From: JAGDMJ01 sp963809695
GTDB lineage: Bacteria > Bacteroidota > Ignavibacteria > UBA10030 > UBA6906
Reading direction: 5' to 3'
Length of the DNA stretch: 64,000 nt
Assembly: GCA_963809695.1 (NCBI GenBank)
Contig: CAWEKI010000008.1
Coordinates: forward strand, 124,001-188,000
The position numbers and the translations under genes are program-made. Each line of letters begins with the position of its first letter. Position 1 is the first letter of the stretch. Shown here one piece after another: positions 1-9,836 of this stretch. The notes beneath the pieces are model-generated. The model did no database searches. It was not told where the DNA came from and saw nothing but the letters and a program-made list of their open reading frames with translations.

Positions 1-2007
1 ACCGTGAAGTTCTGGGTGCAATGGCGGTGGAACAATCCTGACGAGGGGCGCTACATGTTTGACGACATCGACCGCTTGATGGAGCTGGCAGAGAGAAACC
101 ACCTGCATGTCATGTTGAACACCATCGTTGATGTTGCGCCGGTCTGGATCTACCGGAAGTTTCCGGATGTGTCGATGGTGACGCTGGACGGCAGGATGAT
201 CGGTCCGCAGGTGCAGCCCCACAGGCAGATCGGCGGACTGGGAGCATGCTTCAATCATGCAGCTGCAATGGAACACATGTATGAGTTCCTCCGGGCCACC
301 GTGCGCCGATACAAGGACCATCCCGCGCTGGAGATCTGGAATGTCGCCAGCGAGCCGGAGCTGACCAGCAGCATGGCCGAAATGAGGCTGTACGCGGACA
401 ACGCCGAAAAAATCGGGGACATGCTCTGCTTCTGTGAAAACTGCCGCAGAGGGTTTGTCGGCTGGCTCACAAACAAGTACGGCACCGTTGACCGTTTGAA
501 TGTATCATGGAACCGGAACTACCGCTCCTTCGAGGAGGCAGAGCTCCCCAGAACACGCAACAGCTTCAACGACGTCATCGACTGGCGGATGTTCTTTGTT
601 GACACCCTCGGTCGGAACGTGAAGCGCCGGTTCGATGTGGCAAAAGAGGAGGACGGGGGAAAGCATGCGCTGATGTGCCACCATGTTTTCATCCAGGGCT
701 TTCCGGTTACATCTACGGCGAGCGATCCATGGAATGTCGGGCGGTTTGGCGACCTGCATGGGATCACGCAGATGGACGACCCGATGATGTGCGACGTGCT
801 GCGGTCGTGCGCCCGCGGAAAACCGGTCATCTCGGCCGAAATGTTGATGTTGTTCGGATATACGCTCGATCTCCCGAAGCTTGTTACGAAAAATGACGTG
901 AAGCGCAATGTCTTCACCGGGATCGCCGCCAACTTGAAGGGATTCGTCTTCTGGCAGTACCGGCCTGAGACGCTTGCGCGCGAAGCGCCCGCGTGGGGTC
1001 TCACGCATCTTGACGGGTCGTCAACTCCCTGGCTGGAGGCATTTGCCGAGATCAACGGCGTGCTTCAGAAAAACACGGATTTCATCCTGGATGCACAGCC
1101 ACGCAAAGCGGACGTCGCTCTTCTGTACAATCCCGAGAACCAGATCTTTGGCTGGGCGGCGACCGGCAACGAGAAAGACGTCACCGAGTCGTTGCTTGGT
1201 GTCCACGGGGCCTTATATGAGAGGAATTTCGTCATCGACCTGATTCACCCTCGCGAGTTGCCGGGTGTCCTGGACTCCTATCGTGTCATCTTTGCACCTT
1301 TCCCGTATTGTCTCAGCGAAGCCATGTGCGCAGCGCTCAAGGCATGGGTAAATGCCGGGGGGCTGCTGATCGGGGAAAGCTACTTCGGAGGATGGAATGC
1401 GGAGCTGGGGCGCCACCAGACCACCGTGCCGGGTTATGGGATGGATGAGGTCTTCGGCGCAAGCCAGCAGACTGCGACCGATGGAGGCAGCGCGGTCGAG
1501 ATAACCGTAAACCAGAACCTGCAGTATATCAAGGCGGGACAAAAAGTTCAGGGCGTGATCGTCCGGGAAGTGCTGCGGCCTTCCCGTGCCGAAGTATGGG
1601 GTACATTTGCAGACGGAGAGCCGGCTATCACGAGTGCAAGCTATGGAAAAGGTCGTGCCGTCCTGATCGGTTCCTACGTTGGCATGCCATACTACAGAGG
1701 TGCATCTGCACACAACGGCGATCTCATCGCGAGCCTGGCCGGACTTGCAGATGGATCGCCCCGTCCTGCGGCATCCAATGGGAAAGTGCGGGTTGACCTG
1801 CTGACATCTCCCTCGGGGTCGGCCATGATCATTCTCCGGAATCTCCAGAGCGCACCTGTCGAGACCACCATCGTGATCCCCGGATTGCGAGCGGGGAATG
1901 CCGTGGAGCAGTTCAGCGGTGAATCGCTCGCTTTCAAAGAGACGAACAAGGCGTCCTCCACGGCATTGAGACTTGAGGCGGGAGAGGTAAGGGTATACCG
2001 TGTCTAA
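1..2007 (+). CDS. Beta-galactosidase, GH42 family (5' end cut by window)
   Basis: The reading frame is open from the first base, so the true start lies upstream. The protein hydrolyses terminal beta-galactosides or related sugars. Seen: a GH42 TIM barrel over roughly the first 370 residues, with the acid/base Glu in the WNVASEPE motif and the likely nucleophile Glu in VISAEML; cysteines in GACFNHA and CFCENC match the zinc cluster found in many GH42 enzymes. A Rossmann-like trimerisation domain follows (about 375-600) and a small beta C-terminal domain ends the protein. No signal peptide can be judged because the N-terminus is missing. Its stop overlaps the start of the MFS transporter by 8 bases, so the two are probably translationally coupled and the transporter likely imports the product. 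Family is clear; exact substrate is not. Confidence 0.88.
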   Translation, partial: TVKFWVQWRWNNPDEGRYMFDDIDRLMELAERNHLHVMLNTIVDVAPVWIYRKFPDVSMVTLDGRMIGPQVQPHRQIGGLGACFNHAAAMEHMYEFLRATVRRYKDHPALEIWNVASEPELTSSMAEMRLYADNAEKIGDMLCFCENCRRGFVGWLTNKYGTVDRLNVSWNRNYRSFEEAELPRTRNSFNDVIDWRMFFVDTLGRNVKRRFDVAKEEDGGKHALMCHHVFIQGFPVTSTASDPWNVGRFGDLHGITQMDDPMMCDVLRSCARGKPVISAEMLMLFGYTLDLPKLVTKNDVKRNVFTGIAANLKGFVFWQYRPETLAREAPAWGLTHLDGSSTPWLEAFAEINGVLQKNTDFILDAQPRKADVALLYNPENQIFGWAATGNEKDVTESLLGVHGALYERNFVIDLIHPRELPGVLDSYRVIFAPFPYCLSEAMCAALKAWVNAGGLLIGESYFGGWNAELGRHQTTVPGYGMDEVFGASQQTATDGGSAVEITVNQNLQYIKAGQKVQGVIVREVLRPSRAEVWGTFADGEPAITSASYGKGRAVLIGSYVGMPYYRGASAHNGDLIASLAGLADGSPRPAASNGKVRVDLLTSPSGSAMIILRNLQSAPVETTIVIPGLRAGNAVEQFSGESLAFKETNKASSTALRLEAGEVRVYRV

Positions 2008-3280
2008 GTGGGTCCATGCTCTAATGGGTGTTGAGGACCCTGTGGTAGCGCGGAACTTCGCCGCAAACGTGATGGATGGTACGTTCTTTGCACTCGCAAT
2101 GAGCTTCGTGTCGCAACAGACAATCCTGCCTGTTTTTGTCAAGGCGATCGGCGGCGGAAACATCGCCGTCGGATTGATCCCGGTGCTCTGGACGTTCGGG
2201 TTCAATTTTCCCCAGGTCTTTATCGCCCGCAACGCGCAACGGGCGAGCGAAAAGAAGGGCCTGCTCCTCCTGACTGCGATGGGCCAGCGTATTCCCTGGC
2301 TCCTCCTTGCAATGGTTCCCCTGGTACTGGAAGGAAGGGTCGGCACTGGAGGCGTGCTTACGGCGTTTTTTGTCCTTTATGCCCTCGCGGCTATAGCTGG
2401 AAGCATCAATCTTCCCGTCTGGTTTGATCTTGTTGCGAAACTGACGCCGGTGCGGGTACGGGGAAGGCTTTTTGCGACCCGGAGTATTCTCGGTTCGGTG
2501 TTGGGCATCGGCGGCGGTGCTGTGGCGGCTCTTGTGCTGGGAACGGTGCAATATCCCACAAGCTACGCTCTGCTCTTCTTCCTTGCCTTTACCTCAACGA
2601 TGGTCTCGTATTATTTTCTGACTCGTCTCGAGGAGAAGGCCTCAGAGCCGCCTGCGGCCGCGACGCCGGGTACGCGCCTGGTGGAGGCGCTTCCGCGCAT
2701 TCTGAGGACAGGGAAGAACTACAGGCATTTCCTTGTCGGCGATGCGCTGCTGATCACGTCCACGATGGCCAACGGGTTCCTCGCGGTCTATGCCATCGAA
2801 AAGTTTTCTCTGTCGGATGCTTCTGCCGGCACCTTCACGATGATTATCATGGGAAGCATGATCGTCGGGAGTTTCCTTTTCGGATACCTGGCCGATCGCC
2901 TTGGACATCGTTTGAACATGTTGCTCGCGGGTATGTTCACGTTTCTCGCCTGTGTGGTTGCCCTTCTGGCCCCGACACCGGAGCTGTACGCCGTGTCGTT
3001 TGTCTGTTCCGCATCGTCAGTAACGCTCGGAGGAATCTCGCGCCTTTCGCTGATTGCAGAGCTCTGCTCTCCCGGCGAGCGGCCGACATATGTTGCCCTT
3101 TCCAACATGGTTACCTCCCCGTTTGTCCTTGCCGGGATCGTAGGAGGTTGGATTGCCAATGCGCTTGGCTTCTCCTCCCTTTTCATGATCGCAGGTGCTG
3201 TCGCGCTTTTGGCTTTGGTCTGGTGGCTTATCATGGTCGAGGAGCCGCGGAGCGGGCGCTCCCTTGGGGTTGCTTCGTGA
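2000..3280 (+). CDS. MFS transporter, sugar/oligosaccharide type
   Basis: A 426-residue integral membrane protein with about twelve hydrophobic segments arranged as two six-helix halves separated by a polar loop near residues 210-240, the usual major facilitator layout. The N-terminus (MSKWVHALMG) is cytoplasmic in style and has no cleavable signal. It starts inside the end of the GH42 gene (8-base overlap) and is followed within 26 bases by the deacetylase gene, so it sits in the middle of an operon for glycan breakdown. Inference: it moves the mono- or disaccharides released by the neighbouring hydrolases across the inner membrane. No substrate-specific motif was recognised. Confidence 0.85.
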   Translation: MSKWVHALMGVEDPVVARNFAANVMDGTFFALAMSFVSQQTILPVFVKAIGGGNIAVGLIPVLWTFGFNFPQVFIARNAQRASEKKGLLLLTAMGQRIPWLLLAMVPLVLEGRVGTGGVLTAFFVLYALAAIAGSINLPVWFDLVAKLTPVRVRGRLFATRSILGSVLGIGGGAVAALVLGTVQYPTSYALLFFLAFTSTMVSYYFLTRLEEKASEPPAAATPGTRLVEALPRILRTGKNYRHFLVGDALLITSTMANGFLAVYAIEKFSLSDASAGTFTMIIMGSMIVGSFLFGYLADRLGHRLNMLLAGMFTFLACVVALLAPTPELYAVSFVCSASSVTLGGISRLSLIAELCSPGERPTYVALSNMVTSPFVLAGIVGGWIANALGFSSLFMIAGAVALLALVWWLIMVEEPRSGRSLGVAS

Positions 3281-3305
3281 CTCTCACTCAGGAAGGGATA
3301 TATTC

Positions 3306-4673
3306 TTGAAAAAGACTATCATCACCACTCTGGCGGCGCTTGAGATGTTTGCTGCCACGGGCATTGCGCAGATACCTCAAGCACCGCCCATTCCTCCGCC
3401 TGACGCGCGCTACAAGGCGGACATCCTTTTGATCGTCGCCCACCCGGACGATGAAACTGCCGTCGGGAGTTACCTGGCGAAGGTAACCGTGGATGACCAT
3501 AAGCAGGTTGCTGTCATCTACTGCAACCGGGGGACAGGCGGCGGGAATACTTATGGCATGGAACAGAACAATGCTATGGGTGCGATCCGGGAGATCGAAG
3601 CGCGACGGGCGACAGCATCACTGGGAATCATGAATGTCTGGTTTCTCAACGGAAGGGACACGCCCGGACAAGACGTGTTCCAGTCACTGGAGAACTGGCA
3701 CCATGGATCTGTCCTGGAGCAGGTCGTTCGGCTGGTCCGGCTGACCAGGCCCGAAGTCATCCTGACCTGGTTGCCAGATTATGTGCAGGGAGAAAACCAC
3801 GGTGACCATCAGGCTTCCGGTGTCATTGCTACGGAGGCTTTCGATATGGCAGGGGATCCTCTGGCTTTTCCCGCGCAGGTGACCGTACCCCGGGAGCGGC
3901 TCGATATCAACAACGCTGTCGAGGGGCTGCCCGCCTGGCAGGCGAAAAAGATCTACTACGTCTCCGATGCCGCTCATCCGCTCGACGGTGAAGGGCCGCA
4001 ATTCGACATCAAGTCCGTCTCTCCGTCGAAGAAGGTCCCTTACTATAAAATTGCGGTTGACCTGAGCAGCCCGCACCTCACTCAGGGAGATGTCGCCGAT
4101 GCGGCGCTCGAATCGAAGAAGAGCGGCGATTACAAGAAATTCCTGAAGTGGATGGAGACCTTCCGGCTGGTCTTCGGGAAATCGGTAGTGAAAGCATCTC
4201 CTCGGGGAGACGTCTTCGAGGGAATTACAGCCTCTCCCGTTCCTTTTACGCCCCCCCGTGGTTATAGGCAGCAAAAGCACCAGGGGGTGACGATGGAAAT
4301 GGGAGGGGTCTTCGCTTTCTACCGCGACTTCTGGCGGGCGCACGGCATTGAGCAACTCGCTTCCTTGGTGAAACCGGAGGTTGGGATTGCTGCCGGCGCG
4401 TATCTGCACTTCCCGCTTTTCCTGCGCAACGACACGCAGGATTCGGTGGAAGTCGTCCTGACGCCCAAAGTCCCGCAAGGATGGGAGGTGCCGGTCGGCA
4501 TCGGACGGTACCTCCTTGCCCCCGGTGAAGTTTACCCGGCGCAGACAATTCTCCATGCGCCCATGCACCAGCCGGCGGTAGCCCAGATCACCTGGCAGGC
4601 CGAATCGAAAGGAAAGAGTATCGGCACCTGCACCATGACCGTCACACTGAGCGAGTGGACGCTGCCACAGTGA
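3306..4673 (+). CDS. PIG-L/LmbE family N-acetyl-sugar deacetylase, exported
   Basis: Zinc-dependent deacetylase family acting on N-acetylglucosaminyl groups. The metal motif AHPDDE is at residues 45-50 and a later His lies in ENHGDHQASG. The frame is open from 3195, but I chose the TTG at 3306 because AGGAAGG (3290-3296) lies 9 bases upstream, the frame before it overlaps the transporter, and the new N-terminus (LKKTIITTLAALEMFAATGIAQ) is a typical signal peptide, so the enzyme is probably periplasmic or a membrane-attached exported protein. After the catalytic domain (to about 270) the last 100 residues look like a beta-sandwich (accessory or substrate-binding). It lies between a transporter and xylanase-like enzymes, which suggests that the glycan contains an N-acetylated sugar, or that the enzyme is used on an O-acetyl or other amide substrate. 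Length 455 is long for the family because of the tail. Confidence 0.82.
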   Translation: MKKTIITTLAALEMFAATGIAQIPQAPPIPPPDARYKADILLIVAHPDDETAVGSYLAKVTVDDHKQVAVIYCNRGTGGGNTYGMEQNNAMGAIREIEARRATASLGIMNVWFLNGRDTPGQDVFQSLENWHHGSVLEQVVRLVRLTRPEVILTWLPDYVQGENHGDHQASGVIATEAFDMAGDPLAFPAQVTVPRERLDINNAVEGLPAWQAKKIYYVSDAAHPLDGEGPQFDIKSVSPSKKVPYYKIAVDLSSPHLTQGDVADAALESKKSGDYKKFLKWMETFRLVFGKSVVKASPRGDVFEGITASPVPFTPPRGYRQQKHQGVTMEMGGVFAFYRDFWRAHGIEQLASLVKPEVGIAAGAYLHFPLFLRNDTQDSVEVVLTPKVPQGWEVPVGIGRYLLAPGEVYPAQTILHAPMHQPAVAQITWQAESKGKSIGTCTMTVTLSEWTLPQ

Positions 4674-4764
4674 CGATCGCATTGAAATGATTAGCCCAAT
4701 GAGACGAGACCAGGTTCTACTTCAAGGCCGAAATCCTCAAACGATATGAGGCTTCACTGCGCCA

Positions 4765-6474
4765 ATGAACATTACGCGACGGAAATTTATCAAAGACTCG
4801 GCATTTGCGGGCGTTGGTGCCGCGATTGGGACGGGAACGCTCCTTTCTGCTCCTTCCATCCTTACACGGTCGAAAACGTCCACTGACACTTCGCGGGGGG
4901 AACTGCTCTTTCAGCCCGCATTCATACAGTCCGGCCGGGGGCCGCACTTGCTTGAGTGGGCCTATGCGAGCGATACGCGGTGGGACGCGTTTCATTCAAA
5001 CATTACCGCCTCTACGGAAGGGGTGAAGATCTCGGATACCGAAGGGGCGGAGAAATTCGGCATCAACGTCCGGTGGAACGTGGAAGGCTTTGGCTATATC
5101 TTTATTACGGCCGATAATGCCGGAGAGTTCTATGAACTGCCGGAACCGGGCAAAACCGCGGCATTGAATCTCAACTATGAACTTGCGTCGAGCAGGGTAG
5201 TCCGCAACCGGAAACGGGCAAAGGCTTTTTCCGCCGATGGATGGATTCCCTCGCGCGAGAGCGCGGGATACATGGCCCTGTCGGAGCAGTATCTCGCGGA
5301 CGCAAAAAAGCTGCTTTCCGATCATCGACGGTGCGGCACTTTGGCGCAGACCTCCCTCTTCTATGCAATGTGGGGAGGCGAGATGATCGAACTCGAGAAG
5401 GCGAAGTTCGAGATTCTCAAACGCGGGTTCCGTCCTGAGTTCTTCATGGGTTGCGACGCACGGGGGATTTATGAAATGCACGAAGACCTCTTCATGGAAC
5501 TCTTTGCCCAGCTTTTCGACTTTGCCACCATTACGTACTTCTGGGGAAAATCCGGCAACATTGATGAGTTCGAACCGGCGGAGGGGAGGACCAACTATGA
5601 TATGCGCGACCTCGCGTTCAAGAAACTACGGGAAAAGAACCTCGCCGTGGAAGGGCGCGCTATCACCTGGTTCCACACATGGGTCACGCCCGACTGGTTG
5701 AAGAACAAATCTTTCGACCAGCTAAAGACCTACGTGGAGAAACATGCCAGAGAGATGGTTGCTCATTATGGAGAGGGGATGTGGGGATGGGAGATCATGA
5801 ATGAATTCCATGACTGGGCGAACGAGGTCCAGTGCACGCCGGAACAGACAGTCGAGCTCACGAAGCTTGCCTGCGACGTGGCACGCGACACCGCTCCGAA
5901 GGTGCAGCGCGTGATCAATAACTGCTGTCCTTACGCTGAATATGTACAGCTCAAGCAGTGGTCCGGACAAGAGGCGAAATACCGGCAACGGACTCCCTGG
6001 CAATTCATGAAAGATCTCACCGATGCCGGGGTTGACTACACCGCGATCGGGCAGCAGATGTATTTCCCCTATCGCGATTTGCAGGATATAATTCTCTACC
6101 TTGAGCGATTCGAGATGTTCAAGAAGCCGCTGCATCTTTCGGAGATCGGAGCGTCTGCCGGGCCGACAGATCTTACCGTGAAGACCAAAAAGAAACCGGG
6201 CATTCCCAAAGAGCCGTACATCTGGCATCGCCCGTGGGACGAAGAGCTTCAGGCAGACTGGATAGAAGGGGTGTACCAGCTTGCCTACAGCAAGCCATTT
6301 ATTGTGGGGGCACACTGGTTCGATTTCCTTGACCCATTCTGTTACATTGAGAATGGCGGAATCCTCAGCAGTCCCCAGGGGGAGAAAAAGGCTGGCTATG
6401 ACCGACTGCTCAGGCTCCGGCAGCAATGGAAGAACCTATCAGCAAACAAAGCGGGAAATAAATCTCATGGATAG
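4765..6474 (+). CDS. GH10-like endo-xylanase, Tat-exported (copy 1 of 3)
   Basis: Retaining endo-1,4-beta-xylanase-type hydrolase. Seen: twin-arginine signal at residues 5-6 (TRRKFIKDSAFAGVGAA) followed by a hydrophobic stretch; an N-terminal region of about 170 residues unlike the catalytic barrel (residues 45-215) that is shared by all three copies; and a GH10 barrel from about 225. The acid/base Glu347 lies in WEIMNEFHDW and the nucleophile Glu460 in LHLSEIGAS; the W-rich substrate floor (GAHWFDFLDP) is near the end. At 569 residues it is longer than a bare GH10 domain, the excess being the N-terminal region. It starts 91 bases after the deacetylase and overlaps copy 2 by 8 bases. The spacing before its ATG shows no good Shine-Dalgarno sequence. 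Export through Tat means folding before transport, perhaps with a bound metal. Xylan specificity is inferred from the family only. Confidence 0.85.
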   Translation: MNITRRKFIKDSAFAGVGAAIGTGTLLSAPSILTRSKTSTDTSRGELLFQPAFIQSGRGPHLLEWAYASDTRWDAFHSNITASTEGVKISDTEGAEKFGINVRWNVEGFGYIFITADNAGEFYELPEPGKTAALNLNYELASSRVVRNRKRAKAFSADGWIPSRESAGYMALSEQYLADAKKLLSDHRRCGTLAQTSLFYAMWGGEMIELEKAKFEILKRGFRPEFFMGCDARGIYEMHEDLFMELFAQLFDFATITYFWGKSGNIDEFEPAEGRTNYDMRDLAFKKLREKNLAVEGRAITWFHTWVTPDWLKNKSFDQLKTYVEKHAREMVAHYGEGMWGWEIMNEFHDWANEVQCTPEQTVELTKLACDVARDTAPKVQRVINNCCPYAEYVQLKQWSGQEAKYRQRTPWQFMKDLTDAGVDYTAIGQQMYFPYRDLQDIILYLERFEMFKKPLHLSEIGASAGPTDLTVKTKKKPGIPKEPYIWHRPWDEELQADWIEGVYQLAYSKPFIVGAHWFDFLDPFCYIENGGILSSPQGEKKAGYDRLLRLRQQWKNLSANKAGNKSHG

Positions 6475-8146
6475 TCAGGACATAAAACAGCGCCAAATGG
6501 TGGGAGGAGTGGGAAGCCTGGTCGTGCAGGATTCGACGGTCGCCGCCCCCACGGTACTCACGTCCGAGCCCTCGTCGCATTCTACTGCTGCCGGGGAGCT
6601 GGTCTTCCGTCCGTACTTTGTACAGGAGGGGCGCGGCCCCCATCTCCTGGACTGGGCGTACGCCACGGACGAGCAATGGGATTCCTTCCACTCCAACATT
6701 ACTGCCTCAAACGTGGGGGTGAAGATCTCCGATACGGAGGGAAAAGAAAAGTTTGGAATCAATGTGCGATGGAACGTCGAGGGGTTTGGATATATCTTCA
6801 TCACTGCCGACAATGCCGGGGAATTCTACTCACTTCCTCCCGCCGGGAAGAGCATTGCGCTGAATCTGAACTATGAACTGGCAAGAAGCCGCGTGGCGCG
6901 CAACGGGATGCGGGTGGCTCTCCACAAGAAGAGCGGCTGGCGCCCGTCGCGGGAGGTGGAATCGCTCCTTGCAATATCCGAAGGTTATCTGACCGATGCG
7001 CGCAAAGCGGAGAGCGAAGGAGAACGATGCGGTGCGCTTTCCCAGAAGGCGATCCTTCATGCGATGTGGGCAAGCGAAAAAATCGAACTGGAATACGCCA
7101 GATACGCCATTGGCAAGCGCGGATACCGTCCCGGCTTTTATACCGGGTGCGACGCCAGGGGATACTTCCAGATGGATGTGGAGCTCTTTCTCTCTCTCTT
7201 TCCGGATCTCTTCAACTACGCGACGATCACCCATTACCTGATCAGCGGCGTGTTTGAGGATTTTGAGCCAGAGGAAGGAAAGGTGCAGTTCGACCTGCGC
7301 GATGCGCTGTTCAAGCAACTGCAGAAGCGGAACATCCCCATCGAAGGGCGCCCGCTCTGGTGGTCGTACCGGACGACCACCCCCGACTGGCTTCGGAAAA
7401 AAACATATGACGAGGTCCGGAAATATGTCGAAAAGCACGTCCGCACCGTCGTCAGCCATTATGGCGACGGCATGTACGCATGGGAGGTCGTGAACGAATT
7501 CCATGACTGGGCCAACGAGTGCCGGTTAAAGCCGGATCAAATCATCGAAGTCACCCGTCTGGCCTGCGACGTAGCGCGCGATACAAATCCGAAGGTAAAG
7601 CGCCTCATCAACAATTGCGCGCCGTTTGCCGAGTACGTTCAGCTCAAGAAGATGACCGAGCTGGACGCTTTCTATCCGCAGCGGACTCCGTTCCAGTTCG
7701 TGAAGCAGCTCGCCGAGGCCGGAGTGGATTTCAATATTACGGGTATCCAGATGTACTTCCCATACAGGGATCTGGCAGACACGATCGTGCTGATCGAGAA
7801 ATTCGAATCGATCGGCAAAACGATCCAGCTTACGGAGGTGGGAGCATCGTCCGGGCCGTCGGAGGAATCGATTAACTCGGGAAAACTGACGATCACGCAG
7901 GAGCCGTACGTCTGGCACCGTCCGTGGGACGAAGAACTGCAGGCAGACTGGATGGAAGGACTTTACACGCTTGCATACAGCAAACCGACGATCGAAGCGG
8001 TGAACTGGTATGATTTTGTCGACCCGTATTCGTGGATACCGAATGGCGGATTCCTGCGGACCCCAAAAGGGGAAAAGCGCGCTGTGTGGGACCGGCTGAA
8101 GAATCTGCAGGAGCGTTGGAAGGCACTTCGCCCCGCCCAAGGATAG
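6467..8146 (+). CDS. GH10-like endo-xylanase (copy 2 of 3), no clear signal
   Basis: Second tandem GH10-like paralog, 559 residues from the ATG at 6467. The frame is open further upstream, but that part runs through copy 1; this ATG overlaps the stop of copy 1 by 8 bases and leaves a protein collinear with it. Catalytic residues are kept: acid/base Glu344 in WEVVNEFHDW and nucleophile Glu457 in QLTEVGASS. The conserved N-terminal block (ELVFRPYFVQEGRGPHLLDW) is close to copy 1. Unlike copies 1 and 3 it has no twin arginine: the corresponding place reads DIKQRQMVGGVGSLVV, a short weakly hydrophobic remnant. It may therefore act in the cytoplasm on imported oligosaccharides, or use an unrecognised route. 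Copy 3 follows after 46 bases. Confidence 0.83.
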   Translation: MDSQDIKQRQMVGGVGSLVVQDSTVAAPTVLTSEPSSHSTAAGELVFRPYFVQEGRGPHLLDWAYATDEQWDSFHSNITASNVGVKISDTEGKEKFGINVRWNVEGFGYIFITADNAGEFYSLPPAGKSIALNLNYELARSRVARNGMRVALHKKSGWRPSREVESLLAISEGYLTDARKAESEGERCGALSQKAILHAMWASEKIELEYARYAIGKRGYRPGFYTGCDARGYFQMDVELFLSLFPDLFNYATITHYLISGVFEDFEPEEGKVQFDLRDALFKQLQKRNIPIEGRPLWWSYRTTTPDWLRKKTYDEVRKYVEKHVRTVVSHYGDGMYAWEVVNEFHDWANECRLKPDQIIEVTRLACDVARDTNPKVKRLINNCAPFAEYVQLKKMTELDAFYPQRTPFQFVKQLAEAGVDFNITGIQMYFPYRDLADTIVLIEKFESIGKTIQLTEVGASSGPSEESINSGKLTITQEPYVWHRPWDEELQADWMEGLYTLAYSKPTIEAVNWYDFVDPYSWIPNGGFLRTPKGEKRAVWDRLKNLQERWKALRPAQG

Positions 8147-8192
8147 AAAACCTCTATGAACCAAAGTAGCACGGGAAAGGATAGAGACAGAC

Positions 8193-9836
8193 ATGGAAAT
8201 ACAAACCCGAAGATCGTTCCTCAGAACAGGCATACTGGGCGCTGGCGCATGGCTGGCGCATACCCGAATGGCTCCTCTTTTTGCCAGCACACCCGACCGG
8301 CTTGTTTTTCGGCCATATTTGCCGAAAGGGATGCCGGACATTGTCTCTGCCTATGCATCGGATGCAAACGTTGATCCCTTCAAGTCCCCGATAACGGTTG
8401 AACGGGACGGTATCGTCGTGCCGGAGTCGGTGAGGCAGAAATTCGCGGTGAACACCCGCTGGTATGTGCCGGGGTTCGGCTTCGTCTGGCTGGCTGCGGA
8501 TAACGGCGGGAAGCTGTATTCCGTCGAGAATGGGGACAAGAATCTCAACCTCAATCTGGAATTTGCGAAATCCCGCGTTGCGCGGAATAAGGAAGTCCGG
8601 ACCCGCTACGAAAAGGATGGGACCCGTTTCTCCACCGAGGTCGTGCGCCTCACCGAACTCTCGGAGGAACTGGCCTCTGACGCGGAGAAGAAGCGGGGGG
8701 ATGGAGAGAAATGTGCGGCTCTGGCGGACCGGTCCCTCTTCCATGCCCTCTGGGTAGGGGAGAAGATAGAGCTGGAAAAAGCCCGGGCAGACATTCAACA
8801 GAAACCAAGAAACGAGACGGTCTACTTTGGCTGTGAGTCCCGACAGATGATCTGGGCGAAATCAGTGGAGTGGCAGAAGCGGTTTCCAGAACTGTTCAAT
8901 TTGGCCACCATCACGCATTACAACTACGATACCTGGTACGAACCTTTTGAGCCGGCAGAGGGACGATACAACTGGGGCATCAAGGACGACATCCTGAATT
9001 TCCTGGAAGAACAAGGCATCACCCCGCAGGGGCGTCCGCTCTTCTGGTTCAGCGCATCAGTCACCCCGGACTGGCTGAAGCAGAAGAATTTCGATGACCT
9101 GAAGAAGTATGTCGTGAAGCATACACGCGACCTCGTTTCGCACTACGGGGACCGGGTGCAGCAGTGGGAAGTCATCAATGAGTACCACGATTGGGCGAAC
9201 GTTCATAATCATACGCCGGAGCAGATCACGGAGATCGTCCGGCTCGCGTGTGACACCACCAAACAGGTGAATCCAAAAGTGCTACGGATTCTGAACAATT
9301 GCTATCCCTTCGGAGAATATGTGGCGCGTGGCCGCATGGGGCGGACGGAGGCGGCTCGTCCTCTCCGAACGGTCAGAAAATACTTGCAGGACCTAGTTGA
9401 CGCCGGTGTGGAATTCGACGTTGTGGGCATTCAGGTGTATTTTCCTCAACGGGATCTCTCGGACATTGCCCGGCTCGTCGAGCGCCTGTCCGCGTTCGGC
9501 AAACCCATCTACATCACGGAGATCGGCGCCAGTTCAAATCTGCGCGCCCCGAATCCTTCCGGTGCGCGAAACCTGACGGAGGATGAGCCCTATGCCTGGC
9601 ACCGGGAGTGGGATGAGGATCTGCAGGCCGACTGGCTCGAACAGGTCTATACCCTCTGGTACAGCAAGCCGTATATCAAGGCGATCAACTGGTACGACTT
9701 TTCAGATTTCCGGCCGTTCATTGTCAACGGTGGGGTTGTGCGGGAGGATTGCAGTCCGAAAAAATCTTTCTTCCGCGCGAAGGATCTGCTGGCATCGTGG
9801 AACAGGCTGCCCAAAGGGCGGGAAGGCAAGCTATGA
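8193..9836 (+). CDS. GH10-like endo-xylanase, Tat-exported (copy 3 of 3)
   Basis: Third GH10-like paralog, 547 residues and the most diverged of the three. It has a Tat signal with RR at 6-7 (TRRSFLRTGILGAGAWLA) and begins its mature part with the shared block (RLVFRPYLPKGMPDI). Acid/base Glu330 is in WEVINEYHDWAN and nucleophile Glu443 in YITEIGASS, so it should be active. AAAGGA lies about 12 bases before the ATG. Its stop overlaps the ATG of the UroD-like gene in ATGA. The divergence from copies 1 and 2, which resemble each other more, suggests an older duplication and perhaps a different cleavage preference (for example another side-chain pattern); this is inference. Confidence 0.84.
   Translation: MEIQTRRSFLRTGILGAGAWLAHTRMAPLFASTPDRLVFRPYLPKGMPDIVSAYASDANVDPFKSPITVERDGIVVPESVRQKFAVNTRWYVPGFGFVWLAADNGGKLYSVENGDKNLNLNLEFAKSRVARNKEVRTRYEKDGTRFSTEVVRLTELSEELASDAEKKRGDGEKCAALADRSLFHALWVGEKIELEKARADIQQKPRNETVYFGCESRQMIWAKSVEWQKRFPELFNLATITHYNYDTWYEPFEPAEGRYNWGIKDDILNFLEEQGITPQGRPLFWFSASVTPDWLKQKNFDDLKKYVVKHTRDLVSHYGDRVQQWEVINEYHDWANVHNHTPEQITEIVRLACDTTKQVNPKVLRILNNCYPFGEYVARGRMGRTEAARPLRTVRKYLQDLVDAGVEFDVVGIQVYFPQRDLSDIARLVERLSAFGKPIYITEIGASSNLRAPNPSGARNLTEDEPYAWHREWDEDLQADWLEQVYTLWYSKPYIKAINWYDFSDFRPFIVNGGVVREDCSPKKSFFRAKDLLASWNRLPKGREGKL

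Noticed and set aside
1213..2346. Long open frame on the - strand opposite the GH42 gene
   Set aside because: It spans the coding strand of a clear GH42/MFS pair and encodes low-complexity Arg/Ser-rich protein; a GC-rich antisense artefact.
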